Part shown: positions 23,720 through 36,140 of the stretch, piece after piece
Layout: each line of letters opens with the position of its first letter
Numbering within the stretch: the stretch's first letter is position 1
Notes under the pieces: model-generated
The model's input: the letters and a program-made list of their open reading frames with translations, nothing else
What the model was told of the DNA's origin: nothing
Database searches by the model: none
Made by a program: the position numbers and the translations under genes
Source of the DNA: Voacanga thouarsii
Taxonomy: Eukaryota; Streptophyta; Magnoliopsida; Gentianales; Apocynaceae
Direction of reading: 5' to 3'
Length of the DNA: 64,000 nucleotides
Assembly (NCBI GenBank): GCA_026120185.1
Contig: JANUWF010002425.1
Span: 620,001 to 684,000 of the forward strand

Positions 23720-24091
23720 CTCGTCCTCCTCTCATGCCAAGTCTTCCTCCTTTCATAGGAGCTTGTTGGAATCCCTTGATTGAGTGCTCATCCCACTCTT
23801 CCCCTTATTGGGCATGTAACCGGAGGGGGGGAGGGGGGAGGGGGTATGGGCATCGCCATCCCTTATCCTAGGGCAAGGTACTTCAAATCGCTCTTGGCTT
23901 CTCCTTTGTGCGACAGTAGAAGATTGTCCAACATGATTTATCAACTCCCTTGTCATATTTTGGAACTTACTTTGCATAGTTCTCATCATAGATTGCAAGT
24001 CTTCCTGCAAACCCCTAGCATCAATTTGTTCTTCTTGAGATCTATTAGGGCTATTTGGGTTAGGCCTAGAAATCTTTTGATCATGGGCCAT
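23720..24091 (-). pseudogene. Gy2 gag, N-terminal part
   Basis: Starts with MAHDQKISRPNPNSPNRSQ at 24091 and runs 112 codons to a stop at 23753, then reads on in fragments up to the Co2 insertion. It contains a polar N-terminus and a helical stretch (LQSMMRTMQSKFQNMTREL). A G-rich run at 23825-23845 on the plus strand encodes a Pro/Ser-rich patch. Its continuation is 14325-15263. It belongs to the same gypsy gag, cut in two by Co2. Confidence 0.75.
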
Positions 24092-24948
24092 GGTGATAGA
24101 ATATTTACTTACTTATACCTGCAAAACAAAAGAGATTAGAAAGAAAAATAAATCCTCACTTCGCGTCCTTGCGTGTTGGCTCTCAAGGATTGGTCACTCC
24201 ACGCTCGTGTTTGCTCTTTTAGGCTCTTTTAGTAATAGACTCACCCTCTTGCCTTTTTTCTCAACACTCAAGCCTTCTTGTTTAATTCTAATTCTCTCCA
24301 ATAGCTAAAAATTTAGTCCAACTTAGTGAATCACACAAATTAATGGATTTTTTCAATTAGGGGGTCTTAGGAGAATTTTAACAAACACTTGTTGGGCACC
24401 TTAAGCAAACAAGTTTTAATCAAGAATTTCAAGAAATGTGACTCAATCAACACAAGAACAAACACTAGATGCATAAGAAACACTTCTAAGCAAGAAACAA
24501 GAACTAGGATTATGAAGAACAAGATGATCACAAGTGTCCACTAATAAAGTTGAGTCCAATGAGAATGGAATTCAACAATAGAGTGATATACTAAGTCCCA
24601 ATATCCCAAGGAATGAAAATTAAGAATCAAAGTTCTCAACTATAGCCAAAAACATTATCATGGAAATTTATCAAACACCTTGGATGGAATTCCGTCACTT
24701 AAGAACAACCAACATTCTCACCCATATTCAAGCCAAATTTCACCACAAACACAAGAAAATTTTGTTCCCAAGGATTATATTAACATCAAGGAGCAATTTC
24801 CCAAAAGAAAATTCAAGACATAACAAAGATTTCATGACCTTTTTGGAGCATATTTTTGAGTTACGAAATTTTCTCTGTTTTCTTTTTCTTCAACTTGTAG
24901 GGCTCATTTTCTTTCTTTCAAGCTTTAATTAGAATCAAAACTTTCCTT
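24092..24948 (-). other. Gy2 leader
   Basis: AT-rich untranslated DNA between the gag start and the primer site. Small ORFs (24090-24308 and 24660-24932, plus strand) show no family features. Nothing else is seen. Confidence 0.5.
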
Positions 24949-24960
24949 GCTCTAATACCA
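24949..24960 (-). other. Gy2 primer binding site
   Basis: The minus strand reads TGGTATTAGAGC, an 11 of 12 match to the initiator tRNA-Met site TGGTATCAGAGC. Confidence 0.75.
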
Positions 24961-24967
24961 AACTCTT

Positions 24968-25711
24968 TGATATGATCTTGTGTGGGCTTTTTCTTGGTGT
25001 TGTGAGTGGTTTAGTTGGTTATGTGTTCAGCTTAATCAATATGACAAAAAACAGAGATTCTTCTTGGGACAAAAAGGGGAAAATGAAATAAAAACCTACC
25101 CTCTATCAAACCCTTGAAGAACTAAGCTTCAAAGAGCCTCAAGAATAGTAGAAAGTTCTACTATAATTTCACCCCAATATCCTTGAAGCAACAAAGGCAA
25201 ACAAGAACAAATAGAATAGAGAAAAATAAGCACCTAAGTAATGGAATTCAAACAAACCTTAGAAGAACAAAGCAACTAAGACCCATTCAAAGAAACCACA
25301 TTAGATTATTCAAAAGATTTATAGACTTATTCATAAGGAGGACTAACCCTTAAGCATGGTCATAAACAAGATGAACAAGGAGGCTAGGGCCTTTCAAGAT
25401 TCTCTCTCAAATTTGAATTAAAGTGTGTGAATTATCTTGTCAAATCACTAAAGGTGCTATTTATACTACTCTAACCCTAGCTAAGTAATCCCTGAGGTTC
25501 TATTACAGTTTAGGGTCTTAATAAGTCTTTACAAACACTTAAAATTGGAAAAAATTGGAGAAAACATAAAAAACGCGGGGCAGCCATCAGTTGCCCAGGA
25601 TGGAGCTGGCACCGGTTAAGCTCTGTCTTCAGCCAGTCGTGTGCTAGAATGAAGCTGTTGTTGGGCAAGTTGAAGTTGGTGCTGGTTTGGCTGCTTGGGG
25701 CCGGCGCCGGC
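24968..25711 (-). repeat. Gy2 5' LTR fragment
   Basis: On the minus strand this LTR ends ...GATCATATCA, seven bases before the primer site. About 745 bases remain before the Gy3 LTR begins at 25712. The last part (25560-25711) is GC-rich with GCTGGC and CCGGCGCCGG words. Its 5' portion was displaced by Gy3 and is not seen elsewhere in the window. Confidence 0.6.
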
Positions 25712-28700
25712 TGTAACACCCCCCAACTACGTACCCTGAAAAGGGCGGGGATGTTGCCCCGTCCCGATGACAAGGGGTCTTTAAAACGAGGTACATAAGA
25801 TAAAGTCAAACTCAAAATGTCAAACTTAGATAAATAAAGAGAACTCTCATTACATCAGAATCAACCTTGCAAAAGTTTAAACATATGCATACATCAGGAA
25901 AAGAACATAAATGAACATTTGTCTCTCAAAACATAAATAAAGCAACAAAACTCCAATTACTAGACCTCCCACTAGCTCAGCAATATAAATCTCCTGAAAA
26001 CATGATATAAAACAGTGTGAGATTAACATCTTAGTAAGTCCTGTGTGTGCACATGGTACTTTAAACAGTTCGTGTATGCATAACTGAAAACACTTGCAGA
26101 AATAATTGGCAAGTCATAAATAATTTCTCTTTGCAAGGAGTGGAGTTTTCCCATTATCACAATTTGTAGAAAATAAATTATCCACTTGAATAAACAGTCA
26201 TGGCACCACACTTTGGGCTCCCATGATAAGAAAATGGTCAAGGCACCATACTTTGTGCACCATGACAGGATTAGATTACCACACTTTAGGCTTTCTGATT
26301 AAGGGTGGGTGTACGGCCCACCGGGTGAGATACTCCTCCATCTCTACACCCAACAAAACCATCCGAGTGTCTATGCTGGGAAAATAATACTTTGCTAGGT
26401 AAAAATGTTACCTCGAACCGACCTGACCAATCAATGCTATCGCCTTTTCAAGCAGAGCTTATCTTCTGGAGGTGGCTGCCTGCCAAAAGACTTACTCATG
26501 CCCTCTAAGACTAGTATTGTTAACCTACCTTTATTGAGTACTCAACGAATATATCCGTCAATTCCTGATTCACAATGATTCCATACCTTAGCATTGTAAA
26601 ATGTAGTTTTCCTTAAAAAGAGTTTTCTAAAATGTTTAAGAGAAAGAATAGTTCTTGATAAAGGTGTTAGTTTGACAAAACTGTTTAGAGAATACATATC
26701 CACGTTTACATCCCAAATAAACATAGATCAACATTAGCTTTACAAAGCTTTACAACATTCGATTTGCCACCACAAGCATTTAACAAAAGAGTTTTATGCA
26801 AGGACTTACGTGGTTCGCCTCAGATAAACAAGATAAAATCAACTGCTCACTTTCTTTAAATAATCTCCTGATCTAGAATCACATAATATCATGATCAGGA
26901 TCTCAATCATCTCAAGCATAAATATAAACCCACTTATTCCCGTAAACAAATCATGACTCATCAACTATCTTCAATAAATCACCCCTTCTAGGAAATAAAT
27001 ATATCATGAGCATATATCCATCAATGACATGAGCAACATATCAAAAAGGTCTTGACTTAACCATTACAATTCACATCCATCATTATCACATCAACCATAG
27101 CATCGCTATCTATTAAACATGCTTAACACCTTACTCGCCTCAAGATATTCATCTATCCCAACTAAGCCCGTTCATTATGCTATTATACCACCATAGACAT
27201 CATTAATCACATTAAACCTTAATTTCGTTCATCAAGGTCAGAATTTCTTTACCTTACAACCACCGGATTAACAAGATCGAGATGCTCCTATGGTGATCAT
27301 CTTGAGTTCGCTTGAGAAGAAGAGAAAAGCTGCCTTCTTTATTCCTCTTGACCAAAAGTTAAGAAAGAAAAGTGAGATCAGCCCTTATATGGCGTGGTTC
27401 AAGGGAAGAAAAAGAGACGAATCAATGGAAGAAAAGAATCGTGAGGTTGAGAAGATTTTTGCTTACCTTAAGGTGTGTTTGATTTTTGCCTAGTGATTGT
27501 TCTTGTGTTTTTAGAAAATTGTAGGGGAGAGTTTGCTGGAATTTTCATGCAGCAAGGAAGGAATAGCCGGCTACTTTGGTTTAGGGTTAGGAGAGTTTGA
27601 TTTAGGGTTTAGAAGTTGATGCTAGAAAGGTCTCCTAATGGTTCTAAACTTCTTGGGTTTTAGGAGCTGTAATTTGGCTAAATCAACAAAGAGTTTTGGT
27701 ATGTTTTGGAGTGCATATTTTCGTGTGATATGGTGTGTGCAAGCTGACTAAAATTCTGTGTGCAAGCTAGCCGAAATTCTGGGCACAAGCTGGCCGAAAT
27801 TCTGGAGAAAAGAGAGAACACAAATTTGGTTTGTGTAGCTAAAATAAATCTGAATTGATGAGAGGTATTTTAGATGATTTGGGCTAGGTTTAGAAGAATT
27901 TGGATACCCTTAGGAGTGTAGGATTTTCGTGCAACATATGCATGCACAAGGCTGACCGAAATTTGCAAGAAAAAAAAGGAGAACAACTTGATTTGTTTAG
28001 GAATAGAATAAAATCTGTTTTGCAAGAGGATTTAGGATAAGATTCCCTAGTCTTGGAAGAGTTTGAGTTGAGCTAGGAGTGCTCCAAAGGTGGTGGCACA
28101 AAGTTGGAAAATTTCCAGATTTTTGGCTAGGGTTTTGTTTTCAAAATCAACATAGTATTTTGCTAGGAAAATAATAGATTTAATTTGAGCTAGCTAACAC
28201 AAAATCTGATTAATTAAATACAAGCTAGAATTTAATTGTTCTTGGCTAGGATTTTTGAAAATTATAGGAATAATAGCTAGAAAAAAATTAGTCTCCATCT
28301 TTATCAAAAATCCTTGAGTTTTGGAAAATAAATATGGAGATTTATTTCCTAAGAAAATGGCGACTGAAATTCCAGAAGAGTACCTAGGGTTTTCGGCCAA
28401 AGCATGAAGAATCTCTAGGAAAAGAATTCAAAAAGGAAGCTAAGATTCGCAAGAGGTAAGATTTGAACTCAAGTCACCAAGGGATAATTACCAACCCTAA
28501 CCATTAATCCAAATCAACTCAGTGTTAATATATCTCTAAGAAATTCCTTTCACCCTACTTCTCATCCTTCTATCTTCTCTACTAAATTTTACCTAAACGA
28601 TTCTCAAATAATGTAAACAACATAACTATTTTTCATTAAATAAATTAATGCAAGAGCAACCTTGAAAATCATATGCACCCATGCAAAAATAATTTTAAGA

Positions 28701-28779
28701 TATCACATGAAATGCAAATGCTATGCAATGCATGACTTTTCCCCCATAGGTCAAAGGTAATTTTGGGCGGGGTATTACA
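25712..28779 (-). repeat. Gy3 3' LTR
   Basis: About 3.07 kb; minus-strand ends TGTAATACCCC and GGTGTTACA. It is the same family as the Gy6 LTRs. It contains three imperfect direct repeats of about 36 bases (26201-26304, core ACCACACTTT), the palindrome TTGAGTACTCAA (26534-26545), the GC hairpin GGGGATGTTGCCCC (25747-25760) and a tRNA-like segment (28440-28530). The ORFs inside have no support. Confidence 0.88.
28440..28530 (-). other. tRNA-like segment in Gy3 LTR
   Basis: The minus strand has GAGTTCAAATCT, close to a Pol III B box, about 330 bases after the LTR start. An A-box-like TGGNTNAATGGTTAGGG precedes it. Weaker than the Gy6 copies. Confidence 0.5.
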
Positions 28780-28825
28780 TCCCCTCCCCCTTAAGAGAAT
28801 TCCGTCCCAAAATTTAGATTCTATA

Positions 28826-30354
28826 CCCTTAGAGCATATCCAGATACTTCCGTCTTAACTATTCTTCAGTTTCCCACGTTGCATCCTGCACTCCATGATG
28901 GTCCCAGAGTACTTTTACCATAGGTATCTGCTTGTTTCGAAGAGTCTTGATACTCCATTCCAAAATCTTGACTGGTTTCTCCACGTAACTCAAATTCAGA
29001 TGCAATTCCAAAGGTTCCTCATTAAGTACATGGCTTGGATCGGGGTTGTACTTCTTTAGTTGAGACACATGGAAAACATCATGTATTCCGGTTAATCCGT
29101 CGGGTAGATCCAATCTATAGGCGACTGGCCCAATCTTCTGCGTTATCGGAAACGGTCCTAAGTACCTAGAGCTCAACTTCCCTCCTTTCGGTTGCCTCAG
29201 AATTCCTCTACTAGGAGTCAACTTCAAGAATACGCGATCACCCACTTGGAACCCCAGTTCCCTCCTCCTCGTATCTGCGTAACTCTTTTATCGGCTTTGC
29301 GCTGCCCTCAGTCTTTGTCTAATGACCCTAACCTTATCCGTCATTTCTTGAATGCATACCTCACTAGTCCTTTTAATATGCCCCTCTTCTGTTCATCCCC
29401 AGTATATCGGTACTTGACATTTTCGTCCATATAATGCTTCGTAAGGAGCCATTCCAATCGATACTTGGTGATTGTTGCTATATGCTAATTCCGCATGCAG
29501 TAAACACTTAATCTACTTATCTCCAAAGTCCAAAACACACGCCTAGAGCATATCCTCCAATATCTGGATGACTCTTTCGGATTGACCGTCGGTCTGCAGA
29601 TGAGCAGAGGTGCTGAATTTCAACGTAGTACCCAAAGACTCTTGAAACTTATTCCAGAATCTCGAAGTGAACCTGGGGTCCCTATCTGATACGATACTTG
29701 ACGACACGCCATGTAACCTTACAATTTCCCGGGTATAAGTCTGAGCTAACTTTTCCATAGAGTCCCTTATGTTCACCAGTATAAAATGTGCTGTCTTGGT
29801 CAGTCCGTCCACTACCACCCAAACTACATCCTTGCGCATCTTGGACATTAGAAGGCCAGTCACAAAATCCATAGTCACCTCTTTCCATTTCTACTCGGGA
29901 ATCGATAACGGTTGCAATAGACCGGCCGACTTCTTCTGCTCCACCTTAACTTTTTGGCATGTCAGGAATGATGCTATATACTGAACCAAATCTCTCTTCA
30001 TTCTAGCCCACCAATACTTCTTCTTCAAGTCGTGATACATCTTCACTTCCCCAGGGTGTATTTAGGTGTTAGGTGCACATATTCGGTCCCGAAAATACAG
30101 TACCTCTTTCTCGTCAGTCCGAAAATCCTTGCCTCCTCTCCTAATCTCTTTTTTTTGAAAACTTGAAACTCCACACTATCCTGCTGGGCTGCTACAATTT
30201 CTTGCTCAAGATCGGGCTTCATGGTCAAGCTACTTATACAGATCTTCCTCTCTTGAACTTCTGCTTCATGCTCTAGGATTTCCTGCACTGCCAACACTTC
30301 CTGCATTCTCAAGTGTGCTATCTTCACTTTACGACTTAGAGCGTCAGCTACCAC
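28826..30354 (-). pseudogene. Gy3 integrase with chromodomain
   Basis: In element order: the end of the RNase H linker and the zinc-binding region (30043-30354, cut by a stop after TPKYTLGK), then the catalytic core (29543-29878) with MDFVTGLLMSKMRKD, VVVDGLTKTAHFI, IVSDRDPRFTSRFWNKF and TDGQSERVIQILEDML, giving the D, D and E residues. The C-terminal part (28859-29245) has the GPF/Y-type motif LGPFPITQKIGPVAYRLDLP, FHVSQLKKY and a chromodomain IPMVKVLWDHHGVQDATWE. A TAG replaces the next conserved Trp. The stops make it inactive. Confidence 0.88.
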
Positions 30355-30376
30355 ATTCGCTTTGCCAGGATGGTAA

Positions 30377-31813
30377 TTAATGGGGGCACCTATACTCTTC
30401 CAAGAACTCCATCCATCTACGCTGCCGAAGGTTTAGGTCCTTTTGTGTGAAAATGTACTTCAAACTCTTATGGTCGGTAAAGACTTCATACTGTGCTCCG
30501 TAAAAATAATGTCGCCACTTCTTCAAGGCTAATACTATGGCTGCTAGCTCCAAATCATGAGTTGGATAATTGACTTCATGCGGTTTTAGCTTCCTAGATG
30601 CATAAGCGATGACCTTCTTGTCCTGCATCAACACAGCTCCCAAACCTTCCTTAGATGCGTCTGTATAGAGTCCATAGGACTTGTCGGCCTCGAGTAAGCT
30701 TAGTACTGGTACAGTAACCAATCTCTTTTTAAGCTATTGGAAACTCTTCTCGCAGTTCTCGCTCCAAGTAAAAGCAACATCTTTCTTTAATGGCTGCGTC
30801 ATCAGTGAAGCCAGAGTAGAGAAATTCTTAATGAAATGTCGGTAGTACCCAGCCAATCCAAGAAAACTTCGTATCTCAGTAGCATTCTCTGGTTGCTTGC
30901 AATTTGCTATGGCGTCCACCTTGGTAGGGTCCACCTTGATTCCATCCTTGGATATCACATGGCTGAGGAAAAATACCGAGCTTAACCAAAACTCACATTT
31001 GCTGAACTTAGCATAGAGTTTGAATTCCTTTAGCTTATCCAAAATCAACCTTAAGTGCTCCGCATGATCCTCTGGATTCTTGGAATAGATCAATATATCG
31101 TCAATGAAAACGACTACAACCTTGTCCAAATATGGTTGGAAAACTCAATGCATCAGGTCTATGAAAACTGCTGGTGTGTTGGTCACACCGAACGGTATTA
31201 CCACAAATTCATAATGGCCATATTGTGTGTTGAAAGCAGTCTTGGGAATGTCTTCCTCCTTAATCCTCACCTGGTAGTATCCTTGTCGCAGGTCCAATTT
31301 TGAAAAGCAAGCTAAGCCTTGAAGTTGATCGAACAACTCATCGATCAAGGGTAAAGGATACTTGTTCTTGATTATTAAGTTGTTCAATCACCGATAATCG
31401 ATGCATAATCTTAAGGTGCCATCCTTCTTCTTAACAAACAACACTGGTGCTTCCTAGGGTGGCGTACTCGGTCGAATATAGCCTTGCCTCACCAACTCTT
31501 CTAGTTGCACCTTTAATTCCTTCAGTTTTGTCAGTGCTATCCAGCATGGGGTTCTTGACACGGGTTCTGCACCAGGAATCAGGTCCACGGTAAACTCAAC
31601 TTCCCGTTCAGGGGGTAGAGAAGTGAGCTCAGTAGGGAAAACATCTGGAAAGTCTTTTACCACCTCCATACTCTCCAAGGTACACTGATCCTTGGGTTTG
31701 TTCAGAAGATACACCAGATACCCCATACATCCTTTCTTAAGAAACTTCCGAGCCTTAGCATCAGCAATCAAGAATTTCAATTCCTTTACCCGCTTACCAT
31801 CAAATTCAATCAC
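30377..31813 (-). pseudogene. Gy3 reverse transcriptase and RNase H
   Basis: The RT N-terminal part (31454-31813) ends ELVRQGYIRPSTPP. The palm follows (31145-31387) with [13 protein letters not shown] and [10 protein letters not shown], then the catalytic [15 protein letters not shown] and [20 protein letters not shown] (30734-31129). RNase H follows (30377-30721): [34 protein letters not shown] and [20 protein letters not shown]. The motif order and spacing are those of gypsy elements. Four stops or frameshifts break it, but every main motif is present, unlike in Gy4, Gy5 and Gy6. Confidence 0.9.
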
Positions 31814-31816
31814 ATC

Positions 31817-32161
31817 TCACCCGGGTCTCATAAATTGCGCCGTCTTAATCCTACAGTCAACATGAGCTCTGTGCTTCGACAACCAATCAATGCCTAATAT
31901 CAGGTCATAATCATCAATAGGCAAAATTATAAGATCTGCTTCCAAAATCTCCTTCCCTATCTCAACTTCACAGCTTTCCATTAACTCACCCACTTCTACC
32001 ACTCTTCCCAAGGGTGAGCTTACTAGTAAGGTATAGGGCAATTCCTTTCCTTCCCAATCCAGATGCGATGCATATACTTTACTTATATAAGAGTGTGTGG
32101 ATCCTGGATCTATCAAAACATTAACAAGACGTCCTTGGATAGAAAGGTTACCTTCAATCAC
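31817..32161 (-). pseudogene. Gy3 protease
   Basis: A 114-codon open segment with the aspartic protease motif VLIDPGSTHSYIS and a second conserved block LILGIDWLSKHRAHVDC. The first motif has Pro after the catalytic Asp (DPG instead of DSG or DTG). I recall this variant as common in plant gypsy proteases, so it need not be damage. It lies between gag and RT in the usual order and is separated from both by stops. Confidence 0.85.
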
Positions 32162-32215
32162 TGCTGCATCTGCTCCAACTTCTTCTCAGTTTAGAGCAAA
32201 GACCTTAGCCTTCAC

Positions 32216-33331
32216 TTAGGGTTTCTGACCTCCCACTCCCGCGGTTCCAACAGTAGCTCTTAAGTTGACTCCTATCGGCTGAATCGGGGCCGTCTGCATA
32301 ATCCTTAGAGGTCTGGGGTAGGCGTTTCTTAGATGGCCTGGGTCTCCACAGTTAAAGCACCTCATTACTCCCCAATTGGTCCAACAATTCCTCTCAGTGT
32401 GGCTGCGCCTTCCACAGAGTCCACAACTGAGGTTACTTTGCATCGGTCTTGTTGCAGGCACTTGGGATTGCTTAACCCAGTTTCCCCACTGTATAGGGCC
32501 AGCAGGTCGCTTGTTACTCGGAGGCCTCATGGGTGGATGAGTCGGTTGGAAAAGCCTGCTCACTGGTCGGTACTGATCTTCATTCTCCATCCGGGATGCT
32601 GCGTCCACGGTGGCAGTGTATGATGTTGGTAGCGATGAAGCCAATGCCTTCCTCAGATCTGGTCTCTGCCCCTTCACAAACTGACAGGTGTGCTTCTGTT
32701 CCATGTCAACCAAGCATTTGCAGTACTTGGACAACTGTGTAAATCGGGCTGCATACTGAGCAACTGTCATGCCTCCCTGCTTGAGGGTTTGAAACTCATC
32801 CTCCCTCTTCTCAGCTACCCACCGGGGAATGTACTCGGTGCGGAAAGCTTCGGTAAAGTTGTCCCATGTCCATTCCTGCTCTTTTCTGTCCCAGTCACTC
32901 TGTACTCGTTGCCACCATCCTCTCAGCCGAAAAGCAACAAACTTCACCATCCTCTCTTCCGTATACTACAGAGTAGAAAATATATCTTCCATCTGCTCGA
33001 ATTGTTCTGCTTTCTCATCTTGCTCCACCTCTCCCTGAAATGTGGGAGGTTGGAACTTCAGGAAACGCTCCAGGGCCTTATCCTCTCCCAGCCATGATCT
33101 CTTGGCTACCTTGTCCACTTTCTCGACTAAATTCTAAAGGATCGAAGCCATCTTGTCAAAAGCTTGTCCCATAGTCACATCCCGAGACCTCTCAGAAGCT
33201 AACCCTTGCTCCTGCTATAGGTGTTCCTCCACATCGAGTGTGGAATGATGCATGTGCTCAAATTCCAGAGTTGAAGCTGCACTTTCCTGAACGGTTCTAC
33301 TATGAACGATTGTCCTGCGTTTTGGTGCCAT
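32216..33331 (-). pseudogene. Gy3 gag
   Basis: Starts at 33331 with MAPKRRTIVHSRTVQESA, a start shared with Gy5 and Gy6. The capsid-like part (32216-32950) has FRLRGWWQRVQSDWDRKEQEW, YIPRWVAEKREDEFQTLKQG and MTVAQYAARFTQLSKYCKCL (given here in short separate pieces), followed by two zinc knuckles: CGLCGRRSHTERNC (intact) and CFNCGDPGHLRNAY, whose last Cys is Tyr. Stops lie between 32950 and 33240. Gag packages the RNA, and two knuckles are usual in this lineage. Confidence 0.88.
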
Positions 33332-33650
33332 CTTTGACCACATTCACTCAAATCAGATAATTACCAAGGGGGAAAGGTATGCTTAGATACATGATTAGAT
33401 AATAATAATGATATCTACTTATCCTAAAAGAAAATTTGATGGTATTATATAGGGAAAAACCAAGTAATAAATAAAACTCATGCTTTTAAAAAAAATCATA
33501 CTTTCATAAAAAAAAAGAAAAGGGGTTATCACATGCGATACACTCTTATTCAGCAAAATAGTTAAACTCTACAAGCAACATGATTCTTCGAAAAGAATAA
33601 ATAACCAAAAGAATGTGAATCCCAAAAAGGAAGAAGGGGAGCAAAGGTTG
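33332..33650 (-). other. Gy3 leader fragment upstream of gag
   Basis: Non-coding, purine-poor on the plus strand, with clear similarity to the matching Gy6 spacer (58045-58366). In Gy6 the acidic extra ORF begins just beyond this point, but here the element is cut at about 33645, so the extra ORF is not present. Confidence 0.65.
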
Positions 33651-35771
33651 AAGCAGTGTTAAACTGGAAGTAATCGGGGAACATCACAGAGATTCGAAGC
33701 TTCTTGGGATTGGTTGGTGACTATAGGAGGTTTATCCAAGGATTCTCGACGCTCGCATCGCCTATAACCCGACTGCTTAGAAAAGATGTTCCATTCGTTT
33801 GGAGTGAGAAATGTGAGGAAATTTCTCAAGAGTTGAAGCGAAGATTGATGACAACACCAGTATTGAGTCTGCTAGAGGAAGATAAGCCTTACGCGCTGTG
33901 TACTGTTGCCTCAAAAGAAGGATTGGGAGCAGTGTTGATGCATGACCAGAAAGTGATCGCTTATGATTGTCATAAGTTGAGACCTCATGAAGACAACTAC
34001 TCTACTCATGATCTAGAGCTGGCAGCTATCATGTTCGCTCTAAAGAAATGGCGACACTACTTGTACAGAACTGAATATAAAGTGTTCATCGACCATAAGA
34101 GTTTGAAGTATATCTTCACCCAGAAGGATCTGAATTTAAGGTAACGGAGATGGATGGAATTCCAGAAAGAATACCGTTGTCCGGTCAACTACCATCCCGG
34201 GAAGACCAATATTGCAGCTGACGCCCTGAGCAGAAAAGTTGGTATGGCCAAACTAAGAGTGCAGGAAATTCATGTGGTTCAGGATGTGTTGGACAGAAGG
34301 GTGGAAGTGCAAGAGGAGAGAATTGTTATTAGCAATCTAAAGTTGGCACCAGATTTAAGACGGGAAATCGTGGAAGCTCAGCAAAGCAACGCCGAGTTTC
34401 AGTTTTTCAAGGACAAAGAGCTCAAGCGGCCAGGCAGTGAATTCCGTCAAGACGAGGTGGGAGTTTTGCATTTTAGGGATCGGTTGTGTGTACCTGGAGA
34501 GCAGAAATTAAAGGCCAGAATTTTGGAAGAGGCACACAAGAGCAAGTACACCATTCATCCGAGGGAAGTCAAGAAGTACCAGGATCTGAAAAGAGCCTAT
34601 TGGTGGCCCAGATAGAAGCGGGACATGGTCAAGTATGTCTAGACCTGTCTTATCGGCCAGAAATTCAAAGCAGAGCATAAGAAGTCAGCAGGACTATTGC
34701 AGCCATTGCCCGTACCGGAATAGAAGTGGGAGGAGGTGATTATAGATTTTATCACCAGACTTCCTATGTCAAGGATCCAGAAGGACGCCATATGGGTAGT
34801 GGTGGATCGACTGACCAAGCATCCCATTACATACTGGTAAATGTAAGAGACTCTATGGAGAAGCTGGCTCAGACTTATGTTCGAGAGATAGTCTAACTGC
34901 ATGGAGTGCTTTCAAGTAATGTGTCTGACCGAGACCCGAGGTTTACGTCTCATTTTTGGGGCAAGTTTTAAGAATCAATGGGGTCGAGTCTGAAGTTCAG
35001 TACGACGGCGCATCCGTAGACCGATAGGCAGTTAGAAAGAGTTATACAAATATTGGAGGATATGCTGAGGGCCTGTATTCTAGATTTCGAGGATAAGGAG
35101 ATCGAGTGTGTGCAGTATACGAGATGTCATATAATAATAGTTATCAAGCTTCAATTGGGATGGCTCTGTATGAGGCCCTGTATAGACGCAAGTGTCAGGT
35201 ACCGGTATATTGGAGTTGGTCAGAAGATGGTCACATAAGCAAAACCGGAGAAGTTTGTGTTCAAAGAATGTCAGACAAGGTTGAGCTAATCAGGGAAAGG
35301 CTAAAGGCAGCGAAGAGCTATGCAGACAATAGAAGGAGAGGACTGGAATTTTAAGTAGGAGACAGCGTATTGCTGAGATTGACGCCGAATAGCAGAATCT
35401 TGAAGCATTCGAAGGGTGGAAAACTGAATCCGAGGTATTTGGGGCCGTACCCGATAAAGGAAAGGATTGGACCGGTAGCTTACCGATTGGATTTGCCAGA
35501 TGGGTTGACGGGAATTCATGATGTGTTTCATATGTCACAACTGAAGAAGTACAATGCTAATCCCGATCATGTTATGAATAGCGAACTGTTGGTGTTACAA
35601 CCCGATCTGAGCTATGTGGAGAAGCCCATGCGAATATTGGACCGCAGTATCATGAACCTTCGGAACAAGCAGATACCAATGGTCAAGGTTCAGTGGGAGC
35701 ATTATGGCACGTAGGATGTCATGTGGGAATTAGAAGAGTGGGTTACACGGAACTATCCCGATCTAAAATAG
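33651..35771 (+). pseudogene. Gy4: chromovirus RT end, RNase H, integrase, chromodomain
   Basis: Opens inside RT (after VEAV, then [16 protein letters not shown]), then RNase H with [20 protein letters not shown] (normally YTDAS; the catalytic Asp is lost, TDA to TVA), [20 protein letters not shown], and the linker [19 protein letters not shown]. Integrase follows: zinc region with KYTIHPREVKKYQDLKRAYW, core with several stops (the position of MDFVTG reads IDFIT) and NVSDRDPRFTSHFWGKF-like sequence. It ends with LGPYPIKERIGPVAYRLDLP and a chromodomain IPMVKVQWEHYGT, then YPDLK and TAG at 35769-35771. It has many stops and no gag, protease or RT active site. Confidence 0.88.
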
Positions 35772-36054
35772 AGGTATGCTTGAATTTCGGGACGAAATTC
35801 TTCTACGGAGGGGAGGATGTGAAACCCCAGTTGAAACCAACCATAGAGTAAGGGGGTTGGGATGCATATCATATTTATTTGCATGTTTAAATATATTTTT
35901 ATATGATTTTATGTTCTTTGGATTTGTGTTTTATAGTCTCGAGGGCTTAATTATGTTTATTGAGTAAGAATGGCAAAATGGTAATTTTTGCTTGAGGTGA
36001 AAATAGGGAGATAGCATGAGGATTAAATAGAAAAGATATTTTGGAGAGAAAATA

Positions 36055-36140
36055 AGAACAAGAATTATTGTGGTTTAGTGGTTAGAGCTTTAGAATTAAA
36101 TCTTGAGGTATTGGGTTCAAATTCCATCATTGGAGTTTTA
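36055..36140 (+). other. tRNA-like segment in Gy4 LTR
   Basis: TGGTTTAGTGGTTAGAGC (A box) and GGGTTCAAATTCC (B-box-like) occur about 43 bases apart, some 250 bases after the LTR start. Confidence 0.6.

Larger units (their letters stand above)
25712..33650 (-). mobile_element. Gy3: Ty3/gypsy chromovirus (Tekay/Del type), 5' end lost
   Basis: Minus-strand element with 3' LTR (25712-28779), polypurine tract (AAGGGGGAGGGGA), and pol and gag in gypsy order (gag, protease, RT, RNase H, integrase, chromodomain). Large LTRs (about 3.1 kb), a chromodomain and two zinc knuckles fit the Tekay/Del lineage. It is the only chromovirus here that keeps protease and RT. At about 33645 it ends abruptly against the opposite-facing Gy4, so its leader, primer site and 5' LTR are gone. 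Confidence 0.88.
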
